The notes under the pieces: generated by a model
Seen by the model: only the letters and a program-made list of their open reading frames with translations
Database searches by the model: none
What the model was told of the DNA's origin: nothing
Program-made: the position numbers and the translations under genes
Part shown: positions 1 through 6,857 of the stretch, one piece after another
Layout of the letters: each line of letters starts with the position of its first letter
How positions within the stretch are numbered: the stretch's first letter is position 1
Virus record (IMG/VR): IMGVR_UViG_3300003332_000023
Span: 1-36,790 of that record
Source: a virus
Strand: one strand, 5' to 3'
DNA length: 36,790 bases

Positions 1-91
1 CTCACCAACTTTTTTATTCTTCCAGCCTGCTTCTTTCATTTGCTTTTTTGCAATGTGATAAGGGCCCTTAAGTTCCAGGGTATTTTTACAC
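1..91. repeat. Terminal direct repeat, left copy
   Basis: Bases 1-91 are identical to 36700-36790. The repeat lies inside a small reading frame that continues correctly across the join, so the ends belong together and the unit is about 36,699 bp. A 91-base overlap is what a k-mer assembler leaves on a circular or circularly permuted phage genome; a true terminal repeat is the less likely alternative. Confidence 0.95.
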
Positions 92-129
92 CCTTTATTA
101 TCACAATTCAAAACTGTTTTAATTGCCAT
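1..129 (-). CDS. Zinc-ribbon miniprotein, N-terminal part (continues at the right end)
   Basis: This is the first 43 codons of a 54-residue protein that starts with ATG at 129 and crosses the circular join, ending at 36664 in the right-hand copy. The start has the ribosome binding site GGAGGCGACAA. The joined protein has a CDNKGC pair near residues 9-14 and a CKEC pair near 49-52, a likely four-cysteine zinc site. The gene overlaps the upstream gene (stop at 119) and, at its far end, the downstream gene by ATGA, so it belongs to the early minus-strand operon. Function unknown. Confidence 0.8.
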   Translation of the reverse strand, partial: MAIKTVLNCDNKGCKNTLELKGPYHIAKKQMKEAGWKNKKVGE

Positions 130-307
130 TTGTCGCCTCCGTTTCTTTTGGACTAAAACTGTCTCCATAATCCATACATTCCACACACCAATCCTGATCT
201 CCTTCATGTTTACAAAAAGAGCAATCATATTCTCCATCTACACAATACTTTCTTACCCATTCCATAGGGAATCCACTAACAGGACTAACCTCTATTTTTA
301 TTCTCAC
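119..307 (-). CDS. Small cysteine-rich protein (62 aa)
   Basis: A 62-residue protein of no family I recognise. It has cysteines at about residues 22, 29, 32, 41 and 44, arranged as CSFC and CVEC, which suggests a bound zinc. It overlaps the upstream gene by 4 bases (ATGA) and the next gene by 11 bases, so it is translated as part of the early operon. Such acidic zinc-ribbon miniproteins recur along this strand. Role unknown. Confidence 0.7.
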   Translation of the reverse strand: MRIKIEVSPVSGFPMEWVRKYCVDGEYDCSFCKHEGDQDWCVECMDYGDSFSPKETEATNGN

Positions 308-528
308 TCTTTAACCTCCCTCACAATTTCCCCTTCAAATACATTTTTCACAAGATGGATTTCCGGGGTTATGCCTCCCAACTCTGACAGTATCTCAACC
401 TCTTCAGATGAATATTTAACATAGCCCTTAGATCCAAACCGTTTATAATCTTTAACAGTAATAATCCCTGTTTCAGAATCAAGCTTGATGGTCTTATCTA
501 AAATTTTACTGTGTAAATATGTTATCAT
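304..528 (-). CDS. Hypothetical protein (74 aa)
   Basis: A 74-residue protein without signal peptide or membrane segment. The start ATG at 528 overlaps the stop of the YopX-like gene by the ATGA pattern, and its own stop overlaps the next gene in the same way. Strand-rich at the N-terminus, helical toward the C-terminus. I do not recognise the family; position places it with early accessory genes. Confidence 0.65.
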   Translation of the reverse strand: MITYLHSKILDKTIKLDSETGIITVKDYKRFGSKGYVKYSSEEVEILSELGGITPEIHLVKNVFEGEIVREVKE

Positions 529-848
529 TTTGACTCGTGTATGTTGCCGATTATTTCGGTAAAACTACATTTAAAAGCTGTTAAGTTGTAAAAGTTACCA
601 AGATATCTATATCCAAATCCACCATTTTTGAATTCTATTTTTAGCGAAGGTTCCAAATTTGCATAGACTATAATATCACCCTCATAAATCTCTTTACCAT
701 TTTTATCTTTTAGACCAGTGTATTGTTCAATGATATAGTAATCCTGTGTAGGTAACATTTGCCCATTGTCAAAAAATATTAAATAATCTTGAATCGGTTT
801 TAATGTTTCTTCAATCTTATTCCATGCCCTAAACTTTATCTCTCTCAT
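525..848 (-). CDS. YopX-family protein
   Basis: The protein opens with MREIKFRAWNK and contains the block QYTGLKDKNGKEIYEGDII at about residues 42-60, followed by EIIGNIHE near the C-terminus. These are the hallmarks of the YopX family (named for Bacillus phage SPbeta YopX), common in phages of low-GC hosts; the molecular role is not established. Length (107 aa) is slightly short for the family. The start at 848 has the ribosome binding site AAGGCGGTGAGAT. The 50 bases between it and the upstream gene hold nothing else obvious. Confidence 0.9.
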   Translation of the reverse strand: MREIKFRAWNKIEETLKPIQDYLIFFDNGQMLPTQDYYIIEQYTGLKDKNGKEIYEGDIIVYANLEPSLKIEFKNGGFGYRYLGNFYNLTAFKCSFTEIIGNIHESK

Positions 849-898
849 ATCTCACCGCCTTCTCTATATTATTTTTTATCCCTCATACAAGGAAATTA

Positions 899-1186
899 TC
901 AAAATGGTATATCATCTTCATCTATCGCCTTCTGATCTAAATTACTGGGCTGCTGCTGTTCAGGTTTCCAAGTGTCGACCGTCAAATAATGACTATTCCC
1001 ATACTGGTCAATTTCCTTGCGTTCTGATAACACAAGTTTTAGTTTTTTCTTCCCCTGATCGGTTGTAAATCCGTAATTCTCAAAATGTTCTTTAATTCCA
1101 TCTAGAGAAAGCATGATATTAATAACACTTCCACCGTCTTGGAAAGTTTTCTTTTTCCCATTTCCTACGTAAATTTTTTCACTCAT
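899..1186 (-). CDS. Putative single-stranded DNA-binding protein with SSB-type acidic tip
   Basis: A 95-residue protein with a basic, strand-rich body (residues 1-75), a short linker rich in Q, P and S, and the C-terminal tail DEDDIPF. A disordered linker ending in DDIPF is the signature of bacterial SSB, where it docks replication partners. The body is shorter than a usual OB-fold SSB and I cannot confirm the fold. It lies just downstream of the primase-helicase, which ends in nearly the same tip. SSB-like role is inferred from tip and context. Confidence 0.6.
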   Translation of the reverse strand: MSEKIYVGNGKKKTFQDGGSVINIMLSLDGIKEHFENYGFTTDQGKKKLKLVLSERKEIDQYGNSHYLTVDTWKPEQQQPSNLDQKAIDEDDIPF

Positions 1187-1198
1187 TTTGTTGCTCCT

Positions 1199-1531
1199 TT
1201 AAATATTTATCCCAACGCTACCCATGCACCCATTTTTTACTAGATGTTTTGTGTCTTCTCTCCACTCATCGAATACTGGTTTCAATCGTCTGTATATTTT
1301 AACTTTCATTTTACCTTTTTTAGCTCCGTATTTATCTATATTTTTTATTATCATATAATCCTCGAATAATCCTTCTCCATTACGATCAAAACAAAGCATT
1401 ATTGCGTATGTATTCATACCTTTAAATATTTTTAATAATTCAGTTGATCTGATATATCCCTGTTTTTTGATTACCTCTATAGCCTGATAAAAATACTCCT
1501 GGGTTTCCGGTTTTGTGTTTGGTGTTAGCAT
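1199..1531 (-). CDS. Hypothetical replication-operon protein (110 aa)
   Basis: A soluble, basic 110-residue protein between the primase-helicase and the SSB-like gene. An upstream ATG at 1564 exists, but it lies inside the primase gene. The ATG at 1531 sits ten bases past the primase stop behind AAAGGACTCAAA, so I prefer it. The middle of the protein, near an FDRNGEGLFEDY stretch, has mixed helix and strand character, and the C-terminal half is lysine-rich. No family recognised; a DNA-metabolism role is suggested only by position. Confidence 0.65.
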   Translation of the reverse strand: MLTPNTKPETQEYFYQAIEVIKKQGYIRSTELLKIFKGMNTYAIMLCFDRNGEGLFEDYMIIKNIDKYGAKKGKMKVKIYRRLKPVFDEWREDTKHLVKNGCMGSVGINI

Positions 1532-1541
1532 TTTGAGTCCT

Positions 1542-4052
1542 TTAAAATGGTATTTCGTCTTCATGATCTTTATTTAAGTTTTCCTCATCCTGATTTTCCT
1601 GCTTCATTAACTCAGTTGGTGTTATGATAAAATTATCAAATCCACCCATTTTAGAACTTTCTATTCTTTTATCCCGTCGGATTTCTTCATAAAAATTTAT
1701 TTTTCCAAGTGCCTTTCTACCTTCCTCTTTACACCAATCTTTGTAAGCATCGTATGTGGCAGCCTTTTTAATTGTTGTTTTAGTAACTTGATTCATATAA
1801 GTTTCTTCTATAAAACTCACAACACTATTGCTTTTAATAAGCCAGATATCTTTCTCTTTAGTTATCCAATCAGGAACTTGCATTAAAAAATCATTATCAC
1901 AAAAACTATCCCAGGCTTTTAGTGCTAGTGATAATATTGCTGGTCTCTCGTCAAAAGTTTTTCCTTTAAATTTTCCGGATTCTTTGCCGTGTGGATATTC
2001 TCCCAGAATTTTATCAAGCATTCTTACATCATGTTTTTTGATATCATTTTTATAAGGCAATAGCATAAAACGCCTTGCCACACCTTCAACACCTTTAACA
2101 TGGAATTCATAATTAGATACAAAAAACATAGCAATACTTGTTTTAACACCATCCACAGGGGGAAGGTTTTTTTCTTCTATCGTCAACTCCTGTTCACCTG
2201 AATAAGATTTTATAAATTCCGCTGGTAGAGGTTCTCTCGTTTTAAGATCTGGGACTATAAATAATTTTTTACCCCACAATCCGGCCGATGCAAAACGATT
2301 ATCCATATCACCTAATTTTTTTTCTACTGCATATTTAGCCCCTATTATAGATTTAATTATTTTAATTAAAAATGTTTTACCTGTTCGTTCACCTCCATAC
2401 ATCCCAAAAAAATACTCATTAAGTTTAATAGGGCTTAAAGAATAGGCTATAATTTGAGCTATATAATTTAATGTTGAATCAATTACTTTTTGTTTTTCTG
2501 ATTTGTTTAATTTTGACATATAAGTTTTTGGTATCATTTCAGATACAAAATAATAAAATGTAGGGCAATCTTTAATAGGATCTATGTTTTTATAATTATC
2601 AAAATCAAGATCAAAATCTAAACAGTTTGTAGGATATAAACCTTTAAAAAATGATTCTTCATATTTACCACGAGGAAACCATTCAATAGAATCTTTGGCC
2701 ATTTTAACAGCTCCGTTTTGTAGATGAATATAAGGTATTATTGCAGCATCAAGAAAAGAATCTTTACCTACATAATCCAGAGAATGCCTGCCTATATATT
2801 GCAATGTTTCATTTATAAATGTAGTTGCTTTCTTTTTTGCTGATATTTGCCACTGGAGGCCAGTATCTTCAAGCCACCTTTGAAAATTGGAATAAATATC
2901 ATTCTTTGGAATCTTCTTCCAGAAATGTTCTGAATAATTCCAGTACCTACTATTGATTTGCTCAAGACTATCAAACTCATAAAAGTCATCTATGAATTTC
3001 CGGTATACATGGTAAGGGTCAATTTCTACAGATATACTTTTGTAAGGGGTAAACTCTTCAATAAACTTTACAGGGTCGCCTTTCTCTTCTATCAAGTCCG
3101 CAATATCCCAGCCCCCTGGTAGATCTTCAATAGGTTTATGCCTGTATATTTCAAGTATTTTAGCCTTTGGGAGAATTGATTTAATATAATATGCTGCTTT
3201 CATTCCTGGCTGGCTTTCTCTAGGAAGAAAGAATTCATGGTTTTTATCCATAGCTGAATCAGCATCAGGCCATATAAAAACTTTCCTTTTAAATAACGGT
3301 CTCCAGTCTGAATTTTTCATATTAGAAGTACCGCCTAACCAAGTAATAACATTATATCCTGGCACTTCTATATTTCCGCACTTTTCACCCTCTACAATTA
3401 AAACGGGTAAGTCATTGTTTTTAAGATTATGAACACCAAACAGAGGAAACGGCTTTAAATCACTATGCCATTTACTCCACCATTTACCATCATCGCCATA
3501 ATAAAAAAGTATGTCTGTTTTATCTCTTTTCTTATCTCCGGTCTGTTTTTCTTTAACAAATCTACATACAGCCAAGATCCACTCACCATCTTCATTTAAA
3601 TATCTGCTTATTTTTTCAGGTTTACCCCAATGCTCTAAACACCATGTCTGGCGAACTCTATCTATTAAAGATTTTTTTATTTCATCATTGTAAGGTATAG
3701 GTAGAACAGGTTTTGCGTATGATTTTTTATTCTCAGGTTTTTTCTTTTTATCGGTGTCATAATTTATAAAATCTCCGCCCGACTCTTTAGCTATTTGTTC
3801 GGCAGCTTCTTTTAGATTTATCCCTCTGGCTTTAGAAATTAGATCTATAAAATCTCCGCCTTCATCAGTTGCATGATCGAACCAGGCACCTGACTCCTCA
3901 TTTATATGAAAAGAACCTACAGAGCTATCACCACGTAAAGGGGATAAAATATAATATTCACCTTGTTTACTATAAGAGCCTTCAGAATTAAAGAAAGTAT
4001 GTATAAGATTTGTACTTATTTTACTTCTGGCAGCTTCAAAAACATCATCCAT
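1542..4052 (-). CDS. Primase-helicase (TOPRIM-like plus P4/D5-type SF3 ATPase)
   Basis: An 836-residue replication protein. The N-terminus (about 30-85) resembles the CHC2 module of DnaG-type primases but lacks its zinc cysteines. A TOPRIM-like part follows, with VEGEKCGN at about 220-227 and a DAD at 263-265. The C-terminal half carries Walker A GGERTGKT at 553-560 and a Walker B-like LFIVPD near 597-602, as in P4 alpha and D5-family helicases. It should prime and unwind at the phage origin, probably in the adjacent 4231-4749 region. Unusually, it ends in HEDEIPF, an SSB-like tip. Confidence 0.88.
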   Translation of the reverse strand: MDDVFEAARSKISTNLIHTFFNSEGSYSKQGEYYILSPLRGDSSVGSFHINEESGAWFDHATDEGGDFIDLISKARGINLKEAAEQIAKESGGDFINYDTDKKKKPENKKSYAKPVLPIPYNDEIKKSLIDRVRQTWCLEHWGKPEKISRYLNEDGEWILAVCRFVKEKQTGDKKRDKTDILFYYGDDGKWWSKWHSDLKPFPLFGVHNLKNNDLPVLIVEGEKCGNIEVPGYNVITWLGGTSNMKNSDWRPLFKRKVFIWPDADSAMDKNHEFFLPRESQPGMKAAYYIKSILPKAKILEIYRHKPIEDLPGGWDIADLIEEKGDPVKFIEEFTPYKSISVEIDPYHVYRKFIDDFYEFDSLEQINSRYWNYSEHFWKKIPKNDIYSNFQRWLEDTGLQWQISAKKKATTFINETLQYIGRHSLDYVGKDSFLDAAIIPYIHLQNGAVKMAKDSIEWFPRGKYEESFFKGLYPTNCLDFDLDFDNYKNIDPIKDCPTFYYFVSEMIPKTYMSKLNKSEKQKVIDSTLNYIAQIIAYSLSPIKLNEYFFGMYGGERTGKTFLIKIIKSIIGAKYAVEKKLGDMDNRFASAGLWGKKLFIVPDLKTREPLPAEFIKSYSGEQELTIEEKNLPPVDGVKTSIAMFFVSNYEFHVKGVEGVARRFMLLPYKNDIKKHDVRMLDKILGEYPHGKESGKFKGKTFDERPAILSLALKAWDSFCDNDFLMQVPDWITKEKDIWLIKSNSVVSFIEETYMNQVTKTTIKKAATYDAYKDWCKEEGRKALGKINFYEEIRRDKRIESSKMGGFDNFIITPTELMKQENQDEENLNKDHEDEIPF

Positions 4053-4065
4053 TTACAACCGCCAG

Positions 4066-4230
4066 TTAATCAATTTTTAGATCTTCATTTCCCTTAATAT
4101 CTGAATCATCCAGATACATTTTTAAAGAGTCAATAATAATTTCTTTTAAAGATGTATCATTCTGCAACGCTTTAATTTGTGCCTCCTTTTTCAGTTCTGA
4201 ATCAATCTCTACTACTATTCTTGATAACAT
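4066..4230 (-). CDS. Ribbon-helix-helix DNA-binding protein (54 aa)
   Basis: The 54-residue protein begins with a short strand, LSRIVVEID, followed by two predicted helices (about 11-23 and 28-41). That is the Arc/CopG/ParG-type ribbon-helix-helix layout, with an acidic tail after. The start at 4230 has the ribosome binding site AAGGAG seven bases upstream. It is the first gene of the early minus operon, and its promoter carries TGTACA palindromes in the spacer and near the start of transcription. It is a good candidate for an autoregulator or for the protein that binds the repeat array next door. Not homologous to CI repressors. Confidence 0.75.
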   Translation of the reverse strand: MLSRIVVEIDSELKKEAQIKALQNDTSLKEIIIDSLKMYLDDSDIKGNEDLKID

Positions 4231-4264
4231 AAAACACTCCTTGTTTTCTTAATGTACAATAATC

Positions 4265-4293
4265 AATATAAAACAAATGTACATTACTGTCAA
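4265..4293 (-). promoter_or_regulatory. Early minus-strand promoter with operators
   Basis: On the minus strand, TTGACA (4293-4288), a 17-base spacer and TATATT (4270-4265) form a near-consensus sigma-70 promoter for the ribbon-helix-helix gene and the operon behind it. One TGTACA (4278-4283) lies in the spacer and another (4253-4258) about where RNA should start, as expected of repressor sites. Confidence 0.75.
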
Positions 4294-4331
4294 GGGCTTA
4301 ATTGAAAATAATTTTAAGCCTGTAAAAATCT

Positions 4332-4364
4332 GGGAGAGTTAGGGGAAAGTTAGGGGAGAGTTGG
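4332..4364 (+). repeat. Three tandem 11-bp iterons GGGARAGTTRG
   Basis: GGGAGAGTTAG (4332-4342), GGGAAAGTTAG (4343-4353) and GGGAGAGTTGG (4354-4364) abut with no gap, so successive copies face the same side of the helix. Further copies lie in 4455-4679. This looks like a replication-origin iteron set or a cooperative operator. Confidence 0.8.
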
Positions 4365-4454
4365 ACAGTTCTCTCTATTTTAACATGTACAAATTATCAT
4401 TATATTATAATGTACAAAACAACAAATGTATTATTGTACAAAAAACACCCTATT

Positions 4455-4481
4455 TGGGAGAGTTGGCGAAAACCACTTTCC
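4455..4481. repeat. Inverted pair of the 11-bp iteron
   Basis: GGGAGAGTTGG (4455-4465) faces ACCACTTTCCC (4471-4481), the reverse complement of GGGAAAGTGGT, across five bases. The arms are related members of the iteron family in opposite orientation. Confidence 0.6.
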
Positions 4482-4567
4482 CAGAATCCCTGTACATTTA
4501 AATGGCAATAGAAAAATTATTTAGACATTTTGGAGTTATGTACTATCATTATAACGTACAGGGATAG

Positions 4568-4679
4568 TGGGAGACTTAAACCTAACTACTCTATATTATT
4601 CCTTTAGATGAATAGAATGTACATAAATATCAACAATGTAATTTCCTGGAGTGAGTTGGGCTTATCTTTGCCACTTTCC
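4568..4679. repeat. Degenerate outer iteron copies
   Basis: GGGAGACTTAA (4568-4578) and GGAGTGAGTTGG (4647-4658) are degenerate copies. CCACTTTCCC (4670-4679) is an inverted copy that exactly matches ten bases of the inner inverted arm at 4472-4481. The arrangement of a direct copy followed by an inverted copy thus occurs twice in the region. Confidence 0.5.
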
Positions 4680-4714
4680 CAAACAGTAAAAAATACCCTT
4701 ATTTTATTAACCAT

Positions 4715-4743
4715 TTTACAAAACAACTTTTTAATGGTATTAT
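4715..4743 (+). promoter_or_regulatory. Late plus-strand promoter upstream of terminase genes
   Basis: TTTACA (4715-4720), a 17-base spacer and TATTAT (4738-4743) form a good sigma-70 promoter. The -10 box ends only six bases before the ATG at 4750, so transcription should begin at or next to that ATG. The first gene would then be read from a leaderless message, unless a more upstream promoter also serves it. Confidence 0.6.
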
Positions 4744-4749
4744 AGAGAT

Positions 4750-4986
4750 ATGGGAAAAGCAATAGAATTTGAAAATCCAAAATATCCGTCAGAAAATCAT
4801 AAAGCTACAGGTCAACTACTCGATTATAGTAGGGACTTTTCTTACACTAGAAAAAAGGAGACAGTTTTAACTACCATGTTTGATATAAATACATCTAAGA
4901 CAATTGAATATTACAATCTGCTAATAAGCTGTACTTATTTCGAAAAAGATAGAACTATTGAATATGTGGGAGGTTTGGATGAGTGA
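4750..4986 (+). CDS. Hypothetical protein before the small terminase (78 aa)
   Basis: A 78-residue soluble protein with no recognised family. It overlaps the terminase small subunit by eight bases (ATGAGTGA), supporting a real, coupled gene. No ribosome binding site precedes the ATG at 4750, which lies where the promoter predicts the transcript start. An internal ATG at 4876 is an alternative but also lacks a strong site. It could be a terminase accessory or late regulator; only position suggests this. Confidence 0.55.
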   Translation: MGKAIEFENPKYPSENHKATGQLLDYSRDFSYTRKKETVLTTMFDINTSKTIEYYNLLISCTYFEKDRTIEYVGGLDE

Positions 4987-5353
4987 AAATATCATGGGTA
5001 GACCTCCAATATTTAAATCACCTGAAGATATGCAAAATCTAATAAATGATTATTTTAATTCTGTTGAAAAAGAAACTGATTTGACCATCACTGGTTTAGT
5101 ATTACATTTAGGATTTGAATCAAGGCAGAGCTTTTACGACTATGAAAAAAAAGAAAATTATTCTTATACTATTAGAACTGCACGTTTAAGAATTGAAAAT
5201 TCTTATGAAAAATCATTAAGAAAATATGGCCGTACTGGCGATATTTTTGCACTTAAAAATTTTGGATGGAAAGATAAATCTGAAATTGATTTGAACACTA
5301 ATAGTGAACCGGATTCAACTTTTGAGATAGTTAAAACTAATGCAGATAGCTGA
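4979..5353 (+). CDS. terS: Terminase small subunit
   Basis: The 124-residue product opens with MSENIMGRPPIFKSPEDMQ, the usual look of small terminases that begin with a GRPP stretch and a helix-turn-helix (about 20-60, with LTITGLVLHLGFESRQSFYDY). It recognises phage DNA and hands it to the large subunit. I chose ATG 4979, behind GGGAGG, over an upstream in-frame ATG at 4958 that lacks such a site. It overlaps the large subunit by 14 bases. Confidence 0.85.
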   Translation: MSENIMGRPPIFKSPEDMQNLINDYFNSVEKETDLTITGLVLHLGFESRQSFYDYEKKENYSYTIRTARLRIENSYEKSLRKYGRTGDIFALKNFGWKDKSEIDLNTNSEPDSTFEIVKTNADS

Positions 5354-6620
5354 AAAATTACTCCCATTATTAGAAACACCTCACACTCATAATATTATTG
5401 AAGGCGGTCGAGGTGGAGGTAAATCCAGGGCGGTTGCAGCTATTATTGTAAAACTTATGTCAATGATGCCGTTGAATATTATATGTAGTAGGGAGACACA
5501 AAAAAGTTTAACAGATTCTTCTTTTGCAATGATAAGAGAAGAAATATATAGACAAAATATTGGACACTTATTTCAAATAAGAGAAAGCCGTAATTTAATA
5601 ACCAGTGTCAAAGGTGGGCGTGCTGTTTTCATCGGTCTTAAAGAGCATACTGTTGATAGTATTAAGAGTTACGAAGGATTCCATTGGGCATGGTTAGAAG
5701 AGGCTCATAGTATAAGCAAAAAATCTTTAGAGGTTTTAATCCCTACTTTAAGAGTGGATGATTATTTTAAAATAGGGTTGGGTGATAAGATATATAAATT
5801 TCCTCTAAGAATGTTTATTTATACACTGAATCCATTTACCTGGGATGATCCAATAAATACCGTATTACCAGAATCAAGAACAGATGTTCAAAAAATAACT
5901 ATAAATTATTATGACAATCCATGGTTCCCTGTAAGCTTAGAACAAGAAAGATTACAGGCTAAAGAAGTGATGCTTCCAGATGAGTATGACAGGATCTGGG
6001 AAGGCATACCTTTCGAAGATACTGAACGGGCAATCATAACAAGGAAACAAGTACATTCTGCAATAGATAGAAAAGCTTCCACTGATGGTGGCATTGTGGT
6101 AGGTGCAGATATTGCCAGATTTGGAGCAGACAGAACGGTATTTGTAAAACGTCAAGGAATGCAGATAATTGATATTAAAATATTGAGTAAAATAGATACT
6201 CAAGAGTCGGCAAGGATATTAAATGATTTTGCTGAGGGTGGAAGAATCATAGTTGATGATACTGGAGTTGGTGGAGGTGTTACAGATAAGCTTCAGGATT
6301 TAGGGGCGAAAGTTATACCTATCAATTTTGGTAGACGTGCAAGCAATAAGAAAAAATATCCTGATATAATTTCTGAGATGTGGTTTAATTTAGCTGAATG
6401 TATTGATGAGGCTGGTTTTCCAGATGATAAAGAATTACTAACTGAATTGTCAGGCCGACATTATAAATATACTCAAGATGAGAGGCGTAAGGTAGAAAGT
6501 AAAGAAGAATATAAAAAGCGAACAGGCAGAAGAAGTCCTGACATTGCTGATGCAATGATTTTATGTTATTATAATAAGCATGGTAGGATGTCAGCCGGAG
6601 AACTGCCGATTAGTTTATAG
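5340..6620 (+). CDS. terL: Terminase large subunit
   Basis: The packaging motor and headful nuclease, 426 residues. Walker A GGRGGGKS lies at 22-29, and Walker B with the catalytic glutamate is WLEEA at 118-122. The RNase H-like nuclease acidic residues are D257 (in GADIARFGADR), D306/D307 (in IIVDDTGVGGG) and D401/D404 (in SPDIADAM). The order fits the PBSX/Terminase_3-type enzymes. A complete, normal-length gene directly behind the small subunit, whose end it overlaps. Confidence 0.96.
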   Translation: MQIAEKLLPLLETPHTHNIIEGGRGGGKSRAVAAIIVKLMSMMPLNIICSRETQKSLTDSSFAMIREEIYRQNIGHLFQIRESRNLITSVKGGRAVFIGLKEHTVDSIKSYEGFHWAWLEEAHSISKKSLEVLIPTLRVDDYFKIGLGDKIYKFPLRMFIYTLNPFTWDDPINTVLPESRTDVQKITINYYDNPWFPVSLEQERLQAKEVMLPDEYDRIWEGIPFEDTERAIITRKQVHSAIDRKASTDGGIVVGADIARFGADRTVFVKRQGMQIIDIKILSKIDTQESARILNDFAEGGRIIVDDTGVGGGVTDKLQDLGAKVIPINFGRRASNKKKYPDIISEMWFNLAECIDEAGFPDDKELLTELSGRHYKYTQDERRKVESKEEYKKRTGRRSPDIADAMILCYYNKHGRMSAGELPISL

Positions 6621-6629
6621 GGGGAGAAT

Positions 6630-6854
6630 GTGAAAGAATATAAAGTATGGGAATGTAAAATAGTTATTGCTAGGGATTCAAAAACACCTCTAGGTTTTGA
6701 TTCAACTCCAAGAATGGCAGCACAAAATGCTATAGAAAAAGCAGGTTTTGAGGTCATTAGTAATTTTTCTGGATGGGGTGGAAAATTAGACGATATTGAA
6801 TTGGACATTGTAAATAGAGATGCACTGATATTGAAAAATAATAACGGAGGCTAA
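6630..6854 (+). CDS. Hypothetical protein between terminase and portal (74 aa)
   Basis: A 74-residue protein starting with GTG behind GGGGAGAAT. It has a strand-rich N-terminus, a helix (about residues 27-38) and an FSGWGGKLDDIE stretch. No family recognised. It lies alone between terL and portal in the same operon, three bases before the portal gene, so it is probably co-expressed with them. Function unknown. Confidence 0.65.
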   Translation: MKEYKVWECKIVIARDSKTPLGFDSTPRMAAQNAIEKAGFEVISNFSGWGGKLDDIELDIVNRDALILKNNNGG

Positions 6855-6857
6855 CAC

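Larger units (their letters stand above)
4253..4622. repeat. Dispersed TGTACA palindrome array
   Basis: Seven exact TGTACA hexamers start at 4253, 4278, 4386, 4411, 4435, 4490 and 4617, with near copies at 4538 (TGTACT) and 4554 (CGTACA). Most are embedded in AATGTACAAA-like sequence. Seven in 370 bp far exceeds chance for one hexamer. Two overlap the early promoter. They are probably binding sites of a dimeric regulator, possibly the adjacent ribbon-helix-helix protein. Confidence 0.8.

Noticed and set aside
4750-4986. Integrase or excisionase near the control region
   Set aside because: The 78-aa protein has no catalytic or winged-helix pattern of either family, and no att-like core was seen.
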